Of a stretch of 64,000 bases of DNA, positions 23,691-35,834 are shown in pieces. The stretch covers positions 64,025,398 through 64,089,397 of the forward strand of contig NC_063168.1 of assembly GCF_023159225.1 (NCBI RefSeq). Reading direction: 5' to 3'. The translations under genes and the position numbers were made by a program. The notes below the pieces were generated by a model that saw nothing but the letters and a program-made list of their open reading frames with translations, was not told where the DNA came from and ran no database searches. The DNA is from Perognathus longimembris pacificus (lineage: Eukaryota; Chordata; Mammalia; Rodentia; Heteromyidae). How positions within the stretch are numbered: the first letter of the stretch is position 1; the number at the start of each line of letters is the position of its first letter.

Positions 23691-24524
23691 TGACTGGTCT
23701 TTCTGCTTTGTAGTGACCTGATGGGTAACTCTGATTTGGAGACTTCTATCTACTTAGGTTTACTAACTTCTGCCAGCTGCAGGATTAGCCCTATGGACTA
23801 GCCATTCCTTTCAGGAAATCACTAAGTCAGACTGTCTGGCCTTGGTTCTTACATGGGTAATTCTGCATCTCTGTCCCTTGTGAGCCACTTTCCCATGGTG
23901 AGATCTCCTGTCTCAGGACACTGCCACCAGCTCTGGATGCCAACACTCAGGACGCTGGCACTCACTGGATTTCCTCAGGCCCCAATGTGGAGTCCGCCCA
24001 CAGAATCTGCTGGCCACCTTGATGTGTGCAGCTTGACCCATCCCACTCTCTTCTTAGTTCCAATGTTCTCTGCTAGCATGGGCTGTCAGATGAGACTCAA
24101 AGGGAACATTTTCTATTTCATTAATGTTTATCTTTCTTAAGTTTTCACAGTGTGTGGGATACATGCTAATTTCTGTAGGTGGGTAAAAAGTTTCTCCCAA
24201 ACTTCTTGCAATTTTATTAATAATGTAGCAAATGAGACAACATATTCTGAGGGCTCAGTCAGTCCCATGGAGGAGGCCTGGGCCTCTGAGCACCCGTGCT
24301 GTTCCTCCTGCTGACTCTGTCTCTCTCACAGGCAGGGAGCGGCAGCACTGAAGAGCAGAGGGCAGGGGAATTATGCATGAGCAGAGAGAGAAGACGCTGA
24401 CCTTCTGTGTTTAAAGGTTAAAATGATTTCTTGGGAAATGGAGCAAACTCACTAATCAGAGGCTGTTCTGAATTTTTCTGCAAAAATTAGGCCCTGTGGC
24501 TCTCTTCACATGCTCTGTTTGTAG
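23691..24524. other. Unique non-coding sequence
   Basis: No exon or named repeat recognised. Confidence 0.4.
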
Positions 24525-24525
24525 G

Positions 24526-24557
<32 letters not shown>

Positions 24558-24592
24558 GTGTATATATATGTATGTATGTATCCATCCATTCT
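24525..24592. repeat. (TA)n/(TATG)n microsatellite
   Basis: TA repeats grading into CATATA and TATG units over about 68 bp. Confidence 0.95.
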
Positions 24593-25039
24593 CACAATAG
24601 CCAAGTCAAGTTCAATACCTACTGAATTCCTACTATGTTCTAAGTCCTAGTGTGAGTTAGATTGAGGAGACATTAAGAAATACATCAAAACCTTTGATCA
24701 CTGATAACTCCAATTACAAGAGCACACTATCAGGCAGGGCTCAGCTTCATGCTGCTTAAGAAAAGATAGTTATTTCTCTTTCAGAGATTTAATAGAAGGA
24801 CACATCATGGAGTCTACTTCTTTTCCACAGCCACAGTGTTGGTGTTGAAATAACGCTTAGGATAAAAGGTAATGGGTATCCTGAGCTCTTAACTGTTAGA
24901 GTAGATTGAAGAGAGTCAGAAGAAATGACTAGGGACAAAAAGTAATCACTCATTCACTCATCCTGTAAACATACATTGAGTAAGTGCTGTGTAGCTAGCA
25001 CTACAGTGGCCACTAGGAAATGAATATGAGATTCTTCTC

Positions 25040-25168
25040 TGTCCTCTAAAACACAAGCCCAATAATGAAAGAAACTTTCCTGTTTTGTTTCCTGATGTAT
25101 TCCTAGGGCCTAAGGTAGTATCTGGCATTTGGTAAAAACTTTATTATATTTGATGAATGAATGAACCA
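25040..25168 (+). mobile_element. L2 LINE 3' end
   Basis: The words 'ctgatgtattcctagggcc', 'gtatctggcatttggtaaa' and the terminal 'tgatgaatgaatga' match the conserved L2 3' end. It is an inactive relic. Confidence 0.7.
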
Positions 25169-25238
25169 ACTTGTGATACAGTGGTAGGAAAGAAGGAAGC
25201 AATGAATATAGGTATCATTCATACCTTATGGTTCTTTA

Positions 25239-25239
<1 letters not shown>

Positions 25240-25281
<42 letters not shown>
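25240..25281. repeat. (GT)n microsatellite
   Basis: About 20 GT units with one TATG interruption near the right end. Confidence 0.97.
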
Positions 25282-25464
25282 CTCTGTGTAAGAGCACAGT
25301 GCCAGCACAAACAAGGGAGAGATTGGTTATCACTGTTGGGTGAGAAATTGGATGTGAGAAAACACTGCACAATGATGTCAGGATGTTTGGTTTCAGAAAA
25401 CTGAAATTAACCATGCTAGATTAAGTAGGAAATGATTTCATTTAAAAAAAAACACAGAAAAGTA

Positions 25465-25590
25465 AAAGTGGAGGTGTGGTTCAAAGTGCTGGAGAGCTAG
25501 CCTTGATCAAAAGAGCTCAGGGACAGTGTCAGGCCTTGAGTTCAAGCCTCACAACAGACCAAACCAAACCAAACAAAAAACAATACAAAG
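25465..25590 (+). mobile_element. Geo-type right monomer alone
   Basis: Starts at 'aagtggaggtgtggttcaaag' and contains 'gctagccttgatcaaaagagctcagggacag' and 'gagttcaagcctcac', followed by an A-rich (CCAAA)n tail. The left half is missing, so it is a 5'-truncated SINE. Confidence 0.8.
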
Positions 25591-25637
25591 AAAGACCCCA
25601 GGGAACTCAAAGAATTTCTGGGATGTAGCAAAGGGGT

Positions 25638-25775
25638 CCAGAAAACTGGACATGGTGGTACAGTCTTGTAACCCCACCAAATAAGAGGCAGGAAAAGGAG
25701 GATAGCTAGTTCAATGCTAGTCTGGGCTACCTAGCAAGAACTTGTAGAGATAGAGAAAGAAAGGGAGAGACAGAG
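25638..25775 (+). mobile_element. B1-like monomer
   Basis: The words 'ggacatggtggtacagtcttgtaacccc', 'gttcaatgctagtctgggctacc' and 'agcaagaacttg' follow the layout of a rodent B1 monomer, ending in an AGAG-rich tail. Confidence 0.7.
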
Positions 25776-25955
25776 ATAGAGATAAAGTCAAAGACAAAGA
25801 GGAGCTGTTCAGGAAGGAGCGAGAGATAGAAAATCCAGTAGACAGCCACTGGAAGGGAGTATTCATCCGGGAGAGCAAATCATGAACTGAGGGACAGAAG
25901 GGAAGGTGTGGTTTTTGTGGGTGTCTTTTCCTCAGAGACCAGGGAAGGAGGTGGA

Positions 25956-25975
25956 TCTCTCTCTCTCTCTCTCTC

Positions 25976-26033
<58 letters not shown>

Positions 26034-26073
26034 GTCTATCTATCTATCTGGGTATCTATCTATCATCTATCTA
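25956..26073. repeat. (CT)n-(TATC)n tetranucleotide STR
   Basis: About 21 bp of CT leads into about 20 TATC units with a few TGTC/GGTATC interruptions. It gives a spurious repeating Leu/Ser/Ile/Tyr reading frame. Confidence 0.97.
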
Positions 26074-26221
26074 GAGATACACATTTTTAGTTCTGACTTT
26101 GGGAACTTGAGGAGTTCATGCCTAAGAGAGTCACATTTTCCATATTCTTTAGCCCTAGATCCATCTCCCAGCCTCCTCTATATGAACTTTCCCCCACTCC
26201 CTATCCTTCTTCATCTAACTG

Positions 26222-26420
26222 ACGCTCAGCAACCTTTCCTTAAAGGCCAGATGGTAAATATTTTTGGTTTGTGGGCTGTGAGGTCTGTGTCTCAAATATG
26301 CAGCTCTGCTGTTGTAGAATAAAAGCAGCCATATCCAAACCCATAAATGAAAGGGAGAAGCTGTATTCCAATAACCTTTATTTATTAAAGCTAGCCAGGC
26401 TGCAGTTTGCTGACCCCTGG
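26222..26420 (+). mobile_element. Non-autonomous hAT-Charlie-type DNA transposon relic
   Basis: The left end 'ctcagcaacctttccttaaaggccagatggtaaatattttt', the middle 'gctctgctgttgtagaataaaagcagccat' and the right end 'cagtttgctgacccctgg' match a well-known mammalian MER1/Charlie-group element. Its inverted ends read cag(c/g)...gtcagcaaac. It has no transposase. The exact family name is uncertain. Confidence 0.68.
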
Positions 26421-26629
26421 TCCAGCTGGTTTTCACTCCTCCTGACCTTCTGGGACTTGCTCTGATTGCACTTTGTACCTTTCCTTCAGAAAACTCATCT
26501 GAACTCCAATTATCTATTTGTTTAATTATGTGTTACATGGCTCCTGTGTTAGTGTTAAGGCAGGGGCTGTATTTGCCTTGTCTGGTAGATTTCCCAAGCC
26601 AGTACAGGTAGGAACAAGCATGTGCCTTA

Positions 26630-26822
26630 TACTTACGGTGTGCTAGGCATGGTTTCTGTCTTTTGTTTATCAATCTGTTCATACTGTGCAGCAATTCCAA
26701 CAGGTAGGCACTGCTGTTACGCCCATTTTACAGACAGGAAAGCTGTGTCAGCAAGAGGTTGAATGTGCTAGAAGTAGTCCACTGGAAATTGGAGGGGCTG
26801 AAATTTGGATTTAGTCTGACTC
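26630..26822 (+). mobile_element. MIR element
   Basis: Diagnostic order: 'acggtgtgctaggcatgg', 'caacaggtaggcactgctgttacgcccattttacagacagg', then 'ggctgaaatttggatttagtctgactc'. Confidence 0.85.
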
Positions 26823-27174
26823 TATTGGACTTTTTTTTTTTTTATAATACCATCCTGCCTCTTGACAAGTTGCTGGTAAAAAGTGAAGCCGTGCTCTTCT
26901 CCTGATGCTCCAGGTGCATGATGGGAACCTGGCAATGTCCTGTGGGGAGTAGAGGAGCAGCTGACTGAGTCCTTTCCCAGTTCTCTGGGTGAGGATGGAG
27001 GACTTGAACAGGATGAATCCTTAACAGTAAGAAGCCTTCTCCTGACTATGTGCAGCAGCCATGGGAAGGGCGGGGAAGGCTGATGTCCAGATGGATGCAG
27101 ATTGGGGTGGTCAAGAAGGCATCTGGGATTAAAGTAGCATCCTAAATGGCATTTGGAGCCTGCATTCAGCGATC

Positions 27175-27260
27175 CCAGAGGCATGGCTGAAATGACAGCA
27201 CCAGCCATGCAACTGCCAGGTCCTGGATTCAAGCTCCAGTTCTGCCAGAATAAAATAAAT
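27175..27260 (+). mobile_element. Partial Geo-type SINE right monomer
   Basis: The words 'ggcatggctgaaatgacag' and 'ggattcaagctccag' precede an A-rich tail 'aataaaataaataac'. The fragment is short and diverged. Confidence 0.5.
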
Positions 27261-28880
27261 AACATAAAACCAATAAAAGAAAAAGCAAAAGCCAACTATA
27301 GATAGAATTGACCAATGTTTTTGGAGTCTAGGGATGATGCTACATAATAAACTTAGGAAGGAAACAGATTGTAAAGAACTGAAAGGTCAGGTCACATCTG
27401 AGAGAATGTGTGTACACATATATAACATTAAATTCATATAAAGAATTGTGCAAATTCATAGATGGAGGAGAAAAGACTGTTTGGGTCAAGGAGCCTTAGG
27501 GGTATGATTAACTGGAAGTGTAAAGACTAAGAGTTGGGCTTAATCCTTGCTTCTTTCCTTTCCTCTAAGCTTCCTCTCTGTGTGAAATATAGAAAGGCTG
27601 AAGTGGTGCCATTTCTGACATAGTGCCTTGCTTGCCTTGACAAAGAAACTGTTTTGAGTCTACAGCTCCAAATTTGTTTTATGTACCTGGATAAATAACA
27701 TGAAGTAGCACTTACAGTTCTCTGTAACTTCAGTGGTGAATAGAAATTTGATGCTGAAGGTTGAGCTCAAGGGAAGGCTTTGTAACATGTGGAGTTGTGC
27801 AGCAGAATTGTGAGATGCAGGTAACAAGTATTCATCAATCCATGTTGGAGATACCTTAGAAGGGAGTTCTTGACTGTGTCTGAGTGCAGAGTAAACAAAC
27901 CCTGAGACACTTGCTGTGAGGAGTTTTTGAAAGCTGGTGATATTCATAGTGTTTAGAAATTCATCAGCTAAGATGAATTTGGGACTTTTGGTCTCAAGTG
28001 GAATTACTCCAGGAAGTATGGTGCCTTGTCATAAATTCCATGACCTTGCATCCGCACGGAGTGAAGGGACAGAGAAAGGAAGTGAGGGAAGCAGGGCAGA
28101 GAATTTTGGAGGCAGCTCCGTGAGCAGGGGCTCTGTCCTCTGGCCCTCTGTTCCTGCACTCAGATTGTTCAGCCTTTCTATGTTGCCATCAGCAGCAAAT
28201 AGTAATTGAATATGTGATACGTGGTATTTGTAGAAGGAATTAATAAAAAGTAAGAATCAATCTATGACTTTTATTTGTAGATACTGTTGTTTTCGAAATT
28301 AATTTCACAAACTATGATGGAAAACTTACATTGTACTAAAGCACAAAGGCTAATCAAACATAGTTCATTCATTAAATAATCCATAACTTATTTGAAAAGG
28401 CAGGATCAATATACAGGCAAATATATGTCAACTAAAAGAGTGTATTATGAGTGCGTGATGGGATATAAATTCACGAGCTCTGTATGCTCACAGATTCTGT
28501 TCCCCCCCGCCCCCCCCGGACCCCCCTAGTGCTGCTACACCGATTTCTCCTTTGTGGAAGAAATTGAGCAAGGTGTATGGACAGACAGAGCAAGGCTCAT
28601 GGACTGGACAAAGAAGAATGTGTTTTGTAGAGAGAGATTCAAGAGCATCTGAATCTTTTGAATGAGGATGAAAAGTATTCATTCTTTTCCACCCTGAGAA
28701 TGGAAAAGAAATGGACAAAAGAGGGTTTTAATACATATTTCTCCCAAGCATGCATTTGGAAACCATTTGATATCCTTTGAAACATGGTTTGTGACATCCA
28801 TGACTAAGGAAAAAGTAATGGATTCACAAAGCAAATAATAGTAATTGGGAAATCTTAGGAGAGACAGTGAACAACACTGC
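27261..28880. other. Unique non-coding sequence with a C-rich run
   Basis: No gene or repeat family recognised. Clustered C runs at about 28501-28527 ('cccccccgccccccccgg') produce artificial Gly-rich frames on the other strand. Confidence 0.4.
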
Positions 28881-28884
28881 TTCT

Positions 28885-28970
28885 TTTTTTTTCATTTCTT
28901 TATTGTCTGACTGATGTATAGATGGGTTACAGTTTCATATGTAGGGCAGTGTGTACATTTCTTACCTTAG
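28885..28970 (-). mobile_element. LINE-1 3' UTR tail fragment
   Basis: A T-run is followed by 'tgactgatgtatagatgggttacagtttcatatg' and 'tgtacatttctta', the terminal segment shared by the LINE-1 ends of this window. It is very short (about 85 bp). Confidence 0.75.
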
Positions 28971-29054
28971 ATTTCTGTAAGTATGATGAGGTGAAGTGTA
29001 GATGGAGGGAAGCAAAATGTACATGAGAAAGAGTTCAATCATAGTACAGTCAGG

Positions 29055-29055
<1 letters not shown>

Positions 29056-29101
<46 letters not shown>
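29056..29101. repeat. (GT)n microsatellite
   Basis: About 22 uninterrupted TG/GT units. Confidence 0.97.
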
Positions 29102-29104
<3 letters not shown>

Positions 29105-30626
29105 AGTAGTAGTAGACGATGGTAGAAGTTATGGGACAAGCTAGGACCAATCAGAACTCAGAGGGCTTCCCTGCCAGTAGCTCTCAAGCTAGGCTGTCTA
29201 TAAAAACTTCCTGGAGAATTTTTTTTTTAATGTACCATTGCCACATCCTACTTCAGAGTGAGTTTTTTTTTAAATTTATATCTTAAAATGAACTCGTTCA
29301 ACCAGATTATTTTCCTTCTCAACTTTAGTTGAAACCACTGAGTAAGTGGAAATGTTGGTTGAGGGAGTTAATTGATCTTAGAGCACGGATTAATTAATTG
29401 AGTGAACCATGTCTGTTCTATTTTTTTTCTAGATGTTGTGCTAGAATGAAGAGCTCAAGAAGTGCTGTTGACATACTTTGAAAAGTTTACTGACCTGTAC
29501 ATGTGGGGTGCTATGTACTATGCAGATAAACAGGTGTTTTATAATATGGTCTAGCATCAAAAGGAATTCTCTAGACCTAGATAATGCCGGTCTCTCCCAG
29601 TATATTGTCACTTACAGATAGTCTTTTAGCGTTTACCTGGTCCCTAGGACCCTAACCTTTTCCTTTGGGTCATACAGGGCTGAATTTTGGATAAGCTCAG
29701 AAGGAAAAAACAAAAAGGTGACGCGTATTTATGTGGAATATTGAAGCCCTCACAGGAAGTCAATTTTATGGATTAATAAGGCAAGTTCTAAAGAACTTGG
29801 TAGTGTGCAGCAACTAGGAGAATGGATGAAAAATAGGAACGTGTTGAGTGGAAGTGATTGGAAGGCTAGAAGACATCTACCATGGAGAACAGTTGCATTT
29901 TGATGGTATATCATAACAAGTGATATGGGCTTCTCAAGCGCATCAAGAAGCTGAACATGAATAGGTGCTAATTGTCACATGCATGACTTATCTTCACTGG
30001 GAAAATAAATTTTCTATGAAGAAAAAAAAGTATAAAGTGGAAACCAAAGACTTTTGGATTCAAATGAAATGGTGACTATATTGATAATGTTTTTCATTTG
30101 TTTAGTGATACGGCATCAATGTGATATAATTTCTTTTTGCTTTTCTGTGTATAAACATGGAAAGGAGAACTCGTAATTTCAATTACCATTGAAACTATTT
30201 AGAGTATGCAAATCTCTTTTTCTGCCTTGTTGATGAAGCATAATGTACAATAGGATATTCATCCCTTGAACCTTAAAGGCCTCACATTGTGACATTTTAT
30301 TCACATACATACATTTTTGGGTGGCTTAATAATATAAAATCATATGAAACTTCCCTTCCTGAGGCATCTATGAATTCCATGGGAAGTAGTATATGTGCTT
30401 CTTATATTCTGGCTTCAGGTGAAGTCTAACCAATTGGTTTAAAAATTAATGATGATTCATAAAAACGATGAATTAACCTGGAATGACCAAGGTGCACCAT
30501 TATTAGGCGGTCTAACTTCCCGATGAGCAAGGGATCATTGATGCTGGCCTAATAAACGATAACTGCCAGTGGAAGAGGTTGGAGCTAACACATAAAAATT
30601 GTAACACATTAGAAATAGATGTTCTT
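29102..30626. other. Unique non-coding sequence
   Basis: No exon, RNA gene or named repeat was recognised. The stretch is AT-rich with no open frame longer than about 60 codons. Confidence 0.4.
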
Positions 30627-30860
30627 GTCCTGTGCCAGTGGCTCACACTTGCAATGCTGGGTACTCAGGAGGCTGAGATTGGAGGATCACTGTTAGAAGC
30701 TAGTCAGCACAGGAAAGTCCATGAGCCTCTCACCTTCAATTCACTACCAACAAAGCTGGAAGTGGAGCTACGGCTCTAGTGGTAGAGTGGTTACCTTGAG
30801 TAAAAAAGTAAGTGACAGCAGCCAAGCCTTGAGTTCAAGCCCCAGATCCGCACACAAGGA
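30627..30860 (+). mobile_element. 7SL/B1-like + Geo-type dimeric SINE
   Basis: Contains 'tgccagtggctcacacttgc', 'ctcaggaggctgagattgg', 'ctctagtggtagagtgg' and 'ttgagttcaagccccag'. Moderately diverged and nearly full length. Confidence 0.88.
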
Positions 30861-31985
30861 AAGTGTTTTGTCAAGGCATGAAGAGATTTTCCTCCTTCGC
30901 GGATTCCATGTGTACTTTCCTCCCAGTGAGATGGTGGTCTCTGAAGCGAAAGGAACACTTGAGAGTTCCTTTGTTCAGCAGATGCTTATTGGTGATTTCT
31001 GGAGATCAGTGTTCATGCGGTGAGGATGTACCCAGTGGGCTCATTTTTGGGGGGCAGAGGTTCAACGGCTTTAACTCTTTCAGTGCCTGGTGAGCACTCA
31101 TGCTGACAAAGGTTGGATTTAGTAGCTAATTCAGGCTTGGGAATCTGCAAGGAGGAAGGGGGAAGTGATTGCTTTTGTAGGAAATATTTTATTAATTATT
31201 TTGGCTAAGGATTCTTTTCTGTTGTTGAAGAGAGACGCGATTAGTGCAATCAGTGCCCAGAAGTGTACTGGCTTTATAACTTATCTTTGTCATAGGCCAT
31301 ATGGTACAGGGTTTTAGATACACTCCATGCACATACGTACACTTGCAACACATGCATATTCCCCCTCTAGGGTGAGTGTGACTGATTTATTTTGGGGGCA
31401 TTGGTCAGAATTTCTATTGAGGACTGGCCTTCACTAGTCTGTTTGTCTCTCCTTGAAAGGTTTTGGCTGTTCCGTTTAGTTTTGTTTACTCAAAATGCTG
31501 TGTGTGGACTCTGCCTGCATGCCTAGCAGGTGGAAGGTCATAGAATGTGTGTGCATCTTAACTAAATCCATATAGAGCTAGAGACATAGACAGCTAGGGG
31601 ACATCTTTTACTCTAAAGAAGCAAATTAGAGTGGGGAATAAAGCTTTTCCCACCCTTGGAAGAGAAAGTAGCAGTTTAGATGTAAAATAAAAACTCATGA
31701 TGCAAAAAATTATACATAACTAACAAAAATTTCATCAAGGTTTTCTTAGCAAGGTTCTCATCAAGGTTTTCTTTGGTCTTGTTTTAAATTATTGTATGGT
31801 TGCTGCATCATTGCCTCTTTAAGCATTTGTTAAGTTGGGACTGTGCTTTGCCCCTTTTGATTTAAGGGACATAAATTGGAGTTATTAAATCATATTAAAG
31901 AAAAATTCATTGGGATAAAAGGAAAAGAAGTATCACTGAAGTATGTTCAAAGACTAAGAAAACAAATGCAACAGTGATGCTCACA
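30861..31985. other. Unique non-coding sequence
   Basis: No family recognised. The short open frames continue out of the adjacent SINE and look fortuitous. Confidence 0.4.
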
Positions 31986-31989
31986 AAAA

Positions 31990-32168
31990 CGTTATGTTCA
32001 AATGAGCTGTACAACTTGGGGAGGGCTGTAGGGGGAGGGAAAGTGAGAGAAAAATGAGGGAAGGGGTAATAAGAAATGTACTCACTACTTTGACAAGAAG
32101 TGTACTCACTACGTATGTAACTGTAATACCTCTGTTCATCATCTTAACAATAAAAATCAAATAAAAGA
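31990..32168 (+). mobile_element. LINE-1 3' end (3' UTR only), sense
   Basis: Contains 'gagctgtacaacttgggg', the G-rich tract 'gggagggctgtagggggaggg', 'aagaaatgtactcactac', 'gtaactgtaatacctctg' and an AATAAAA-bearing end. It is the sense equivalent of the tails seen antisense elsewhere. Confidence 0.85.
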
Positions 32169-35100
32169 TTAAGCTAAGTTGTTATTTGTCATTAGCATTT
32201 GAAAACAATATTCGAGATAATTAAAAATATAATCAACTGATCTCCAAGGTATTTCGCACTATTTATAGTTCATGAGAGTATATTGCTCGACAAAAAAAGA
32301 TCATCTAATGACTAGAATTTATAGGAAAAAACCCTCAAATAAAAGGAAAAATATTTGAGGTTACCATGATGCAGAAAATATAGAGAGACTAAATCCTGTT
32401 TTTGAGAGGTCACGAAATTAACATAAGTAGTATACAAAACAACCAGTGGTTAAATACTTTGTTTTATAGGTTTGCTTTAATTCTCAGGAAACTAAATATG
32501 CTTTATGTCTCACAATATTTCCTTGTAGCTGGTAAGGGGTTAATGTTATTGCTTTGGGGAGCCTTATTAACCCTTTGATTATGGATATTTCGTAGAATGA
32601 AGAGGAATAGGGTTCACTGGACTTTAGTGGTGTGGTGAAAATCATCTTTCTTTCCACAGTGCCCAGATGTCTTGCCTTTCATTGGGATAATCGATCCTAA
32701 CACTCTTAAAGGTAGGACCAATAAATCTGCACATGTATTTTTCTGATACAAATACAATATACCTACCACTGTTCAATATTGTTCATATGTGAAGTAATAA
32801 AACTGATTCAATATGAAATCTTGTATTTTACATGTAAATTGGATTGTCATGGGCCATTAGACTCTTTATATAAACAATGTGTTTTGTTTAAAAAGAAAAG
32901 AAAAAAACTCTGCTCAGTTCGACATTCTGAAAGTTCATAATGTGTAAAATCACATTACCACGGAGGATGGGATGTCAGGGAGAAATGTGTGGCATGACTA
33001 ACACAGGCAGGAAGGAGAAAGGAGCCTGGACTTGCACATACAACTTTTCTCCCATGGGTGCTTTCAACAAGATGACCACCAGCAGGTGAATGCTTACTGA
33101 TGTCAGATGTAATTAAAAACCTTAATTCCAGTATCAGTCTGTGAAGACTTCACGGTACATCATGCCCAGGGGCTGAAGCAGAGAAGGCTAACCCAGGCAG
33201 CACATTATCTGCCTTCCGAAGAAGGCAGCAATTGCTACACCAAAAGGTGATGACATTTTGAGGCCAGGCCTGGCCATGCCAGAATGATGTCACAGGATCC
33301 ATTTTTTTCCCCTGATATTAGATAGTAGCCTTCACACTGGTAGGTCAGGATCTCATTCCTTGGCTTATTTATCTCCATTATGCACAAAAAAGTCAGCAAA
33401 GCAGAATTCAGTAGACAAACCTTACCCTAGTGTACTGCAATATTTGCATCTTGGCTTCCTCTGTCACACTGATCCTTGTGCTCTACCACAGCTGTCAGAG
33501 TAATGGCTTTTTTTCCCTTTTTATCTGGGTTGGCTTTATTCCCAGATTCCAAATGAAAGAGACAGCATTTTACTTGACCACCCTATTCCAACCGTTAAAT
33601 ACTGTGCCTTCAGGCTCCGATGCTCTAATGGTCGATTAAAGTTGATAACAGTCTGTCCAATTTCCATTTTTTAACATTCAGCCTGCTGAAATTGTAATAT
33701 TGTGAAAATCTGAAGTCTTCAGGACCTGCCCGAGAATCTGTCTGGACATCAACACATTATAATAAACAAGGGAAAAAGAGTATTGTCAACAGGCCTTCGT
33801 ATTTGCAGAGCTTGGGTTAGTGATTTGGCCAGGCCAAGTTTGTGTAGAGCAAAAGTAGCTGGTAGATCAAATGTTCTATCAAACGGGATATAGAGTAGAG
33901 CATAGAGTGTGGTTTGCGTCTACAGAAGGCAAATATTCTAAAAAACTCTTTAAACTACCAAACAACTTATAAGTTTCCTTTATTACCTGCCTTACCAAGA
34001 GATCAGTCTTTCTTGGTCATGTTAAGGGCTTAACTTGTTTGACAGATACATAAATTATACCTTTTCAACTTCATCAGTAGAAATATAGAGGCACAGAGGT
34101 AAAAGTCTAATTGAAATATTTTCAGAGATCTAATTTCTCACTGGAATGGAATAAAATAGTTTGAAAGAACCCCCCTTCCTCCCCGAGAAAACCAACAGTG
34201 GGTTTTCTCGAGCTTTAAAAAAGAGAAGTCAAATGAAGGATCTGAAGATGAAATTTGCAGACCAGTGGAATTCTGAGGTAAGCAATTTGAACCCAGTTTT
34301 CTAAGTGAAGGAGAAATAATAAGAACTCCACTGTAGACTATGCTCCCTGCCTTGCTACCAGCCAGTCTCTATTCACTTTTGTTCCCAGTCTCAGTCAGCT
34401 TGTCTTTCCTAGTCATGCTTGGATTCTTTCTCTGAACATGAATGATCTCCCAGAGTTCTCATCTTTGGTAGGCTAGTCTCATTTTTTCCCCAATCAATTG
34501 CTCAGCCCTAGGATGCCTTTTTTCACGTTGGGGAAGCAATTGCCCATTTTTTTGAGTCTTCTCTGCTAAAGTAAGTACAGATGAGTCCTTCAGACTCTGC
34601 CAAATTTATCACCACTGATAGCTATGACATTTCTGGAAACATTGCCTCAATCTTCTTTTCTGAGCCAAACAGATGAAGACTGGGGAATTAGAAGTGCCAA
34701 ATATTTGGTTCTCCATGTTGTTAGCACACTACAGAGGATGAGATTCTTTCCCTTAGATAAATAATCTTTATAGAGCTTTCTCTATTAAAAAAACAAAACA
34801 AAACAAAACAGACCAGGTTTCCTTTACCTATACCCTACAACTCGAGCTGTAGCTCTTGCTCACTTTATTGAGTTACAGGAATCGTTTTGTCAAGGGACAA
34901 GCTCTATCAATACTTTCCTCCATGTGTTAGAGAAAAGGGTATGAGAAGCCAGTACCAAAAATTGTTGTGACTACAAAACTTTTCTTCTGGCTTTGGTATA
35001 TGGTAGCAAAAGTCTATATCATATAAGAACCAGTGAATTCATCCTGATAGTTCTTTTTCTTTAGATTATTGAAGACGCTGGTGTTTTGTTGTTGGAATGT

Positions 35101-35389
35101 TTCTGAACTCCCAAATCCCAAACTTCAGACAATGTGTATAGATCCAAGGGAAGAGAAATGCTCCATTTTCTAAGACTTCTTTGTTTGCTAGAATTACTCA
35201 TCGATATTTGCCTGGCACAAGCTTCAGCTTACCTATTTTCTGGCTCAAAAATTCACTTTTAATTATTTGTTTGCCCCAGTCTCACAGATTTTCTTCTACT
35301 TGTCCATAAACTCATAAAATATCCTGACGCTTTAGATGATAATAATAGTATTGGATAGACAGCAATGAATACTTCCATGGCTCTTTATC
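32169..35389. other. Long unique non-coding stretch
   Basis: About 3.2 kb in which I recognise no SINE, LINE, LTR or exon, which is unusual for this window. It contains a perfect 10-bp hairpin at 34184-34210. The absence of repeats may mark a constrained (conserved non-coding) segment, but only a cross-species alignment can tell. Confidence 0.35.
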
Positions 35390-35625
35390 ATGTGGCACAA
35401 ACTCGTCTAAGCCTGTTGTAAGTATTAATTCATTAGTCCTTATGAAACACGGTGAGGTAAATACAGTTTCCTTCTCATTAGAAATAGAGGCACAGTTTGT
35501 TTCTCATAAAGAAGTGGAGGCACAGATGTGTTATATAGCTTCTCTAAGGCCATATAGCTAGTCGTTGTTGTAGGTGAGAGTTGAACTCAAGAAGTCTGAC
35601 TTAATAGTCTTACCCATAATTTATC
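35390..35625 (+). mobile_element. MIR element
   Basis: The words 'ttcattagtccttatgaaacac', 'ggtgaggtaaatacagtttcc', 'ggccatatagctagtcg' and 'gagagttgaactcaagaagtctgac' are in MIR order. Confidence 0.8.
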
Positions 35626-35820
35626 CTTTCACTGAACTTCTGAAGGCCCTTTGCCTTCTTGACCTTTGTTTGGGAGGGGGGATGACCCTGGTTCTTGTAC
35701 TGGAAAGTACTGAGGGATTTTTAGGTTTCCTGCGTGCTGCTGAATTGAGGCATTTCTCAGTTGCTATTGGGTGTACTTAATTTATATAGTTTTTCTGATT
35801 GTCCCTCCATGTTACTGGCT

Positions 35821-35834
35821 AGTGACCCCTTTTA
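35821..35834. repeat. Left TSD of the 2.5-kb LINE-1
   Basis: agtgacccctttta, identical to 38328-38341. Confidence 0.93.

Noticed and set aside
25906..26322. Repeating Leu/Ser/Ile/Tyr frame of 138 codons
   Set aside because: It is the translation of a (TATC)n STR followed by unrelated sequence.
26822..27295. 157-codon minus-strand open frame
   Set aside because: Part is antisense to a Geo-type SINE remnant. The rest has no recognisable domain and there is no splice or promoter context.
33076..33088. ccaccagcaggtg as a CTCF-like site
   Set aside because: It only partly fits the CTCF core and such short matches are frequent by chance. An E-box (CAGGTG) is present, but that is equally common.
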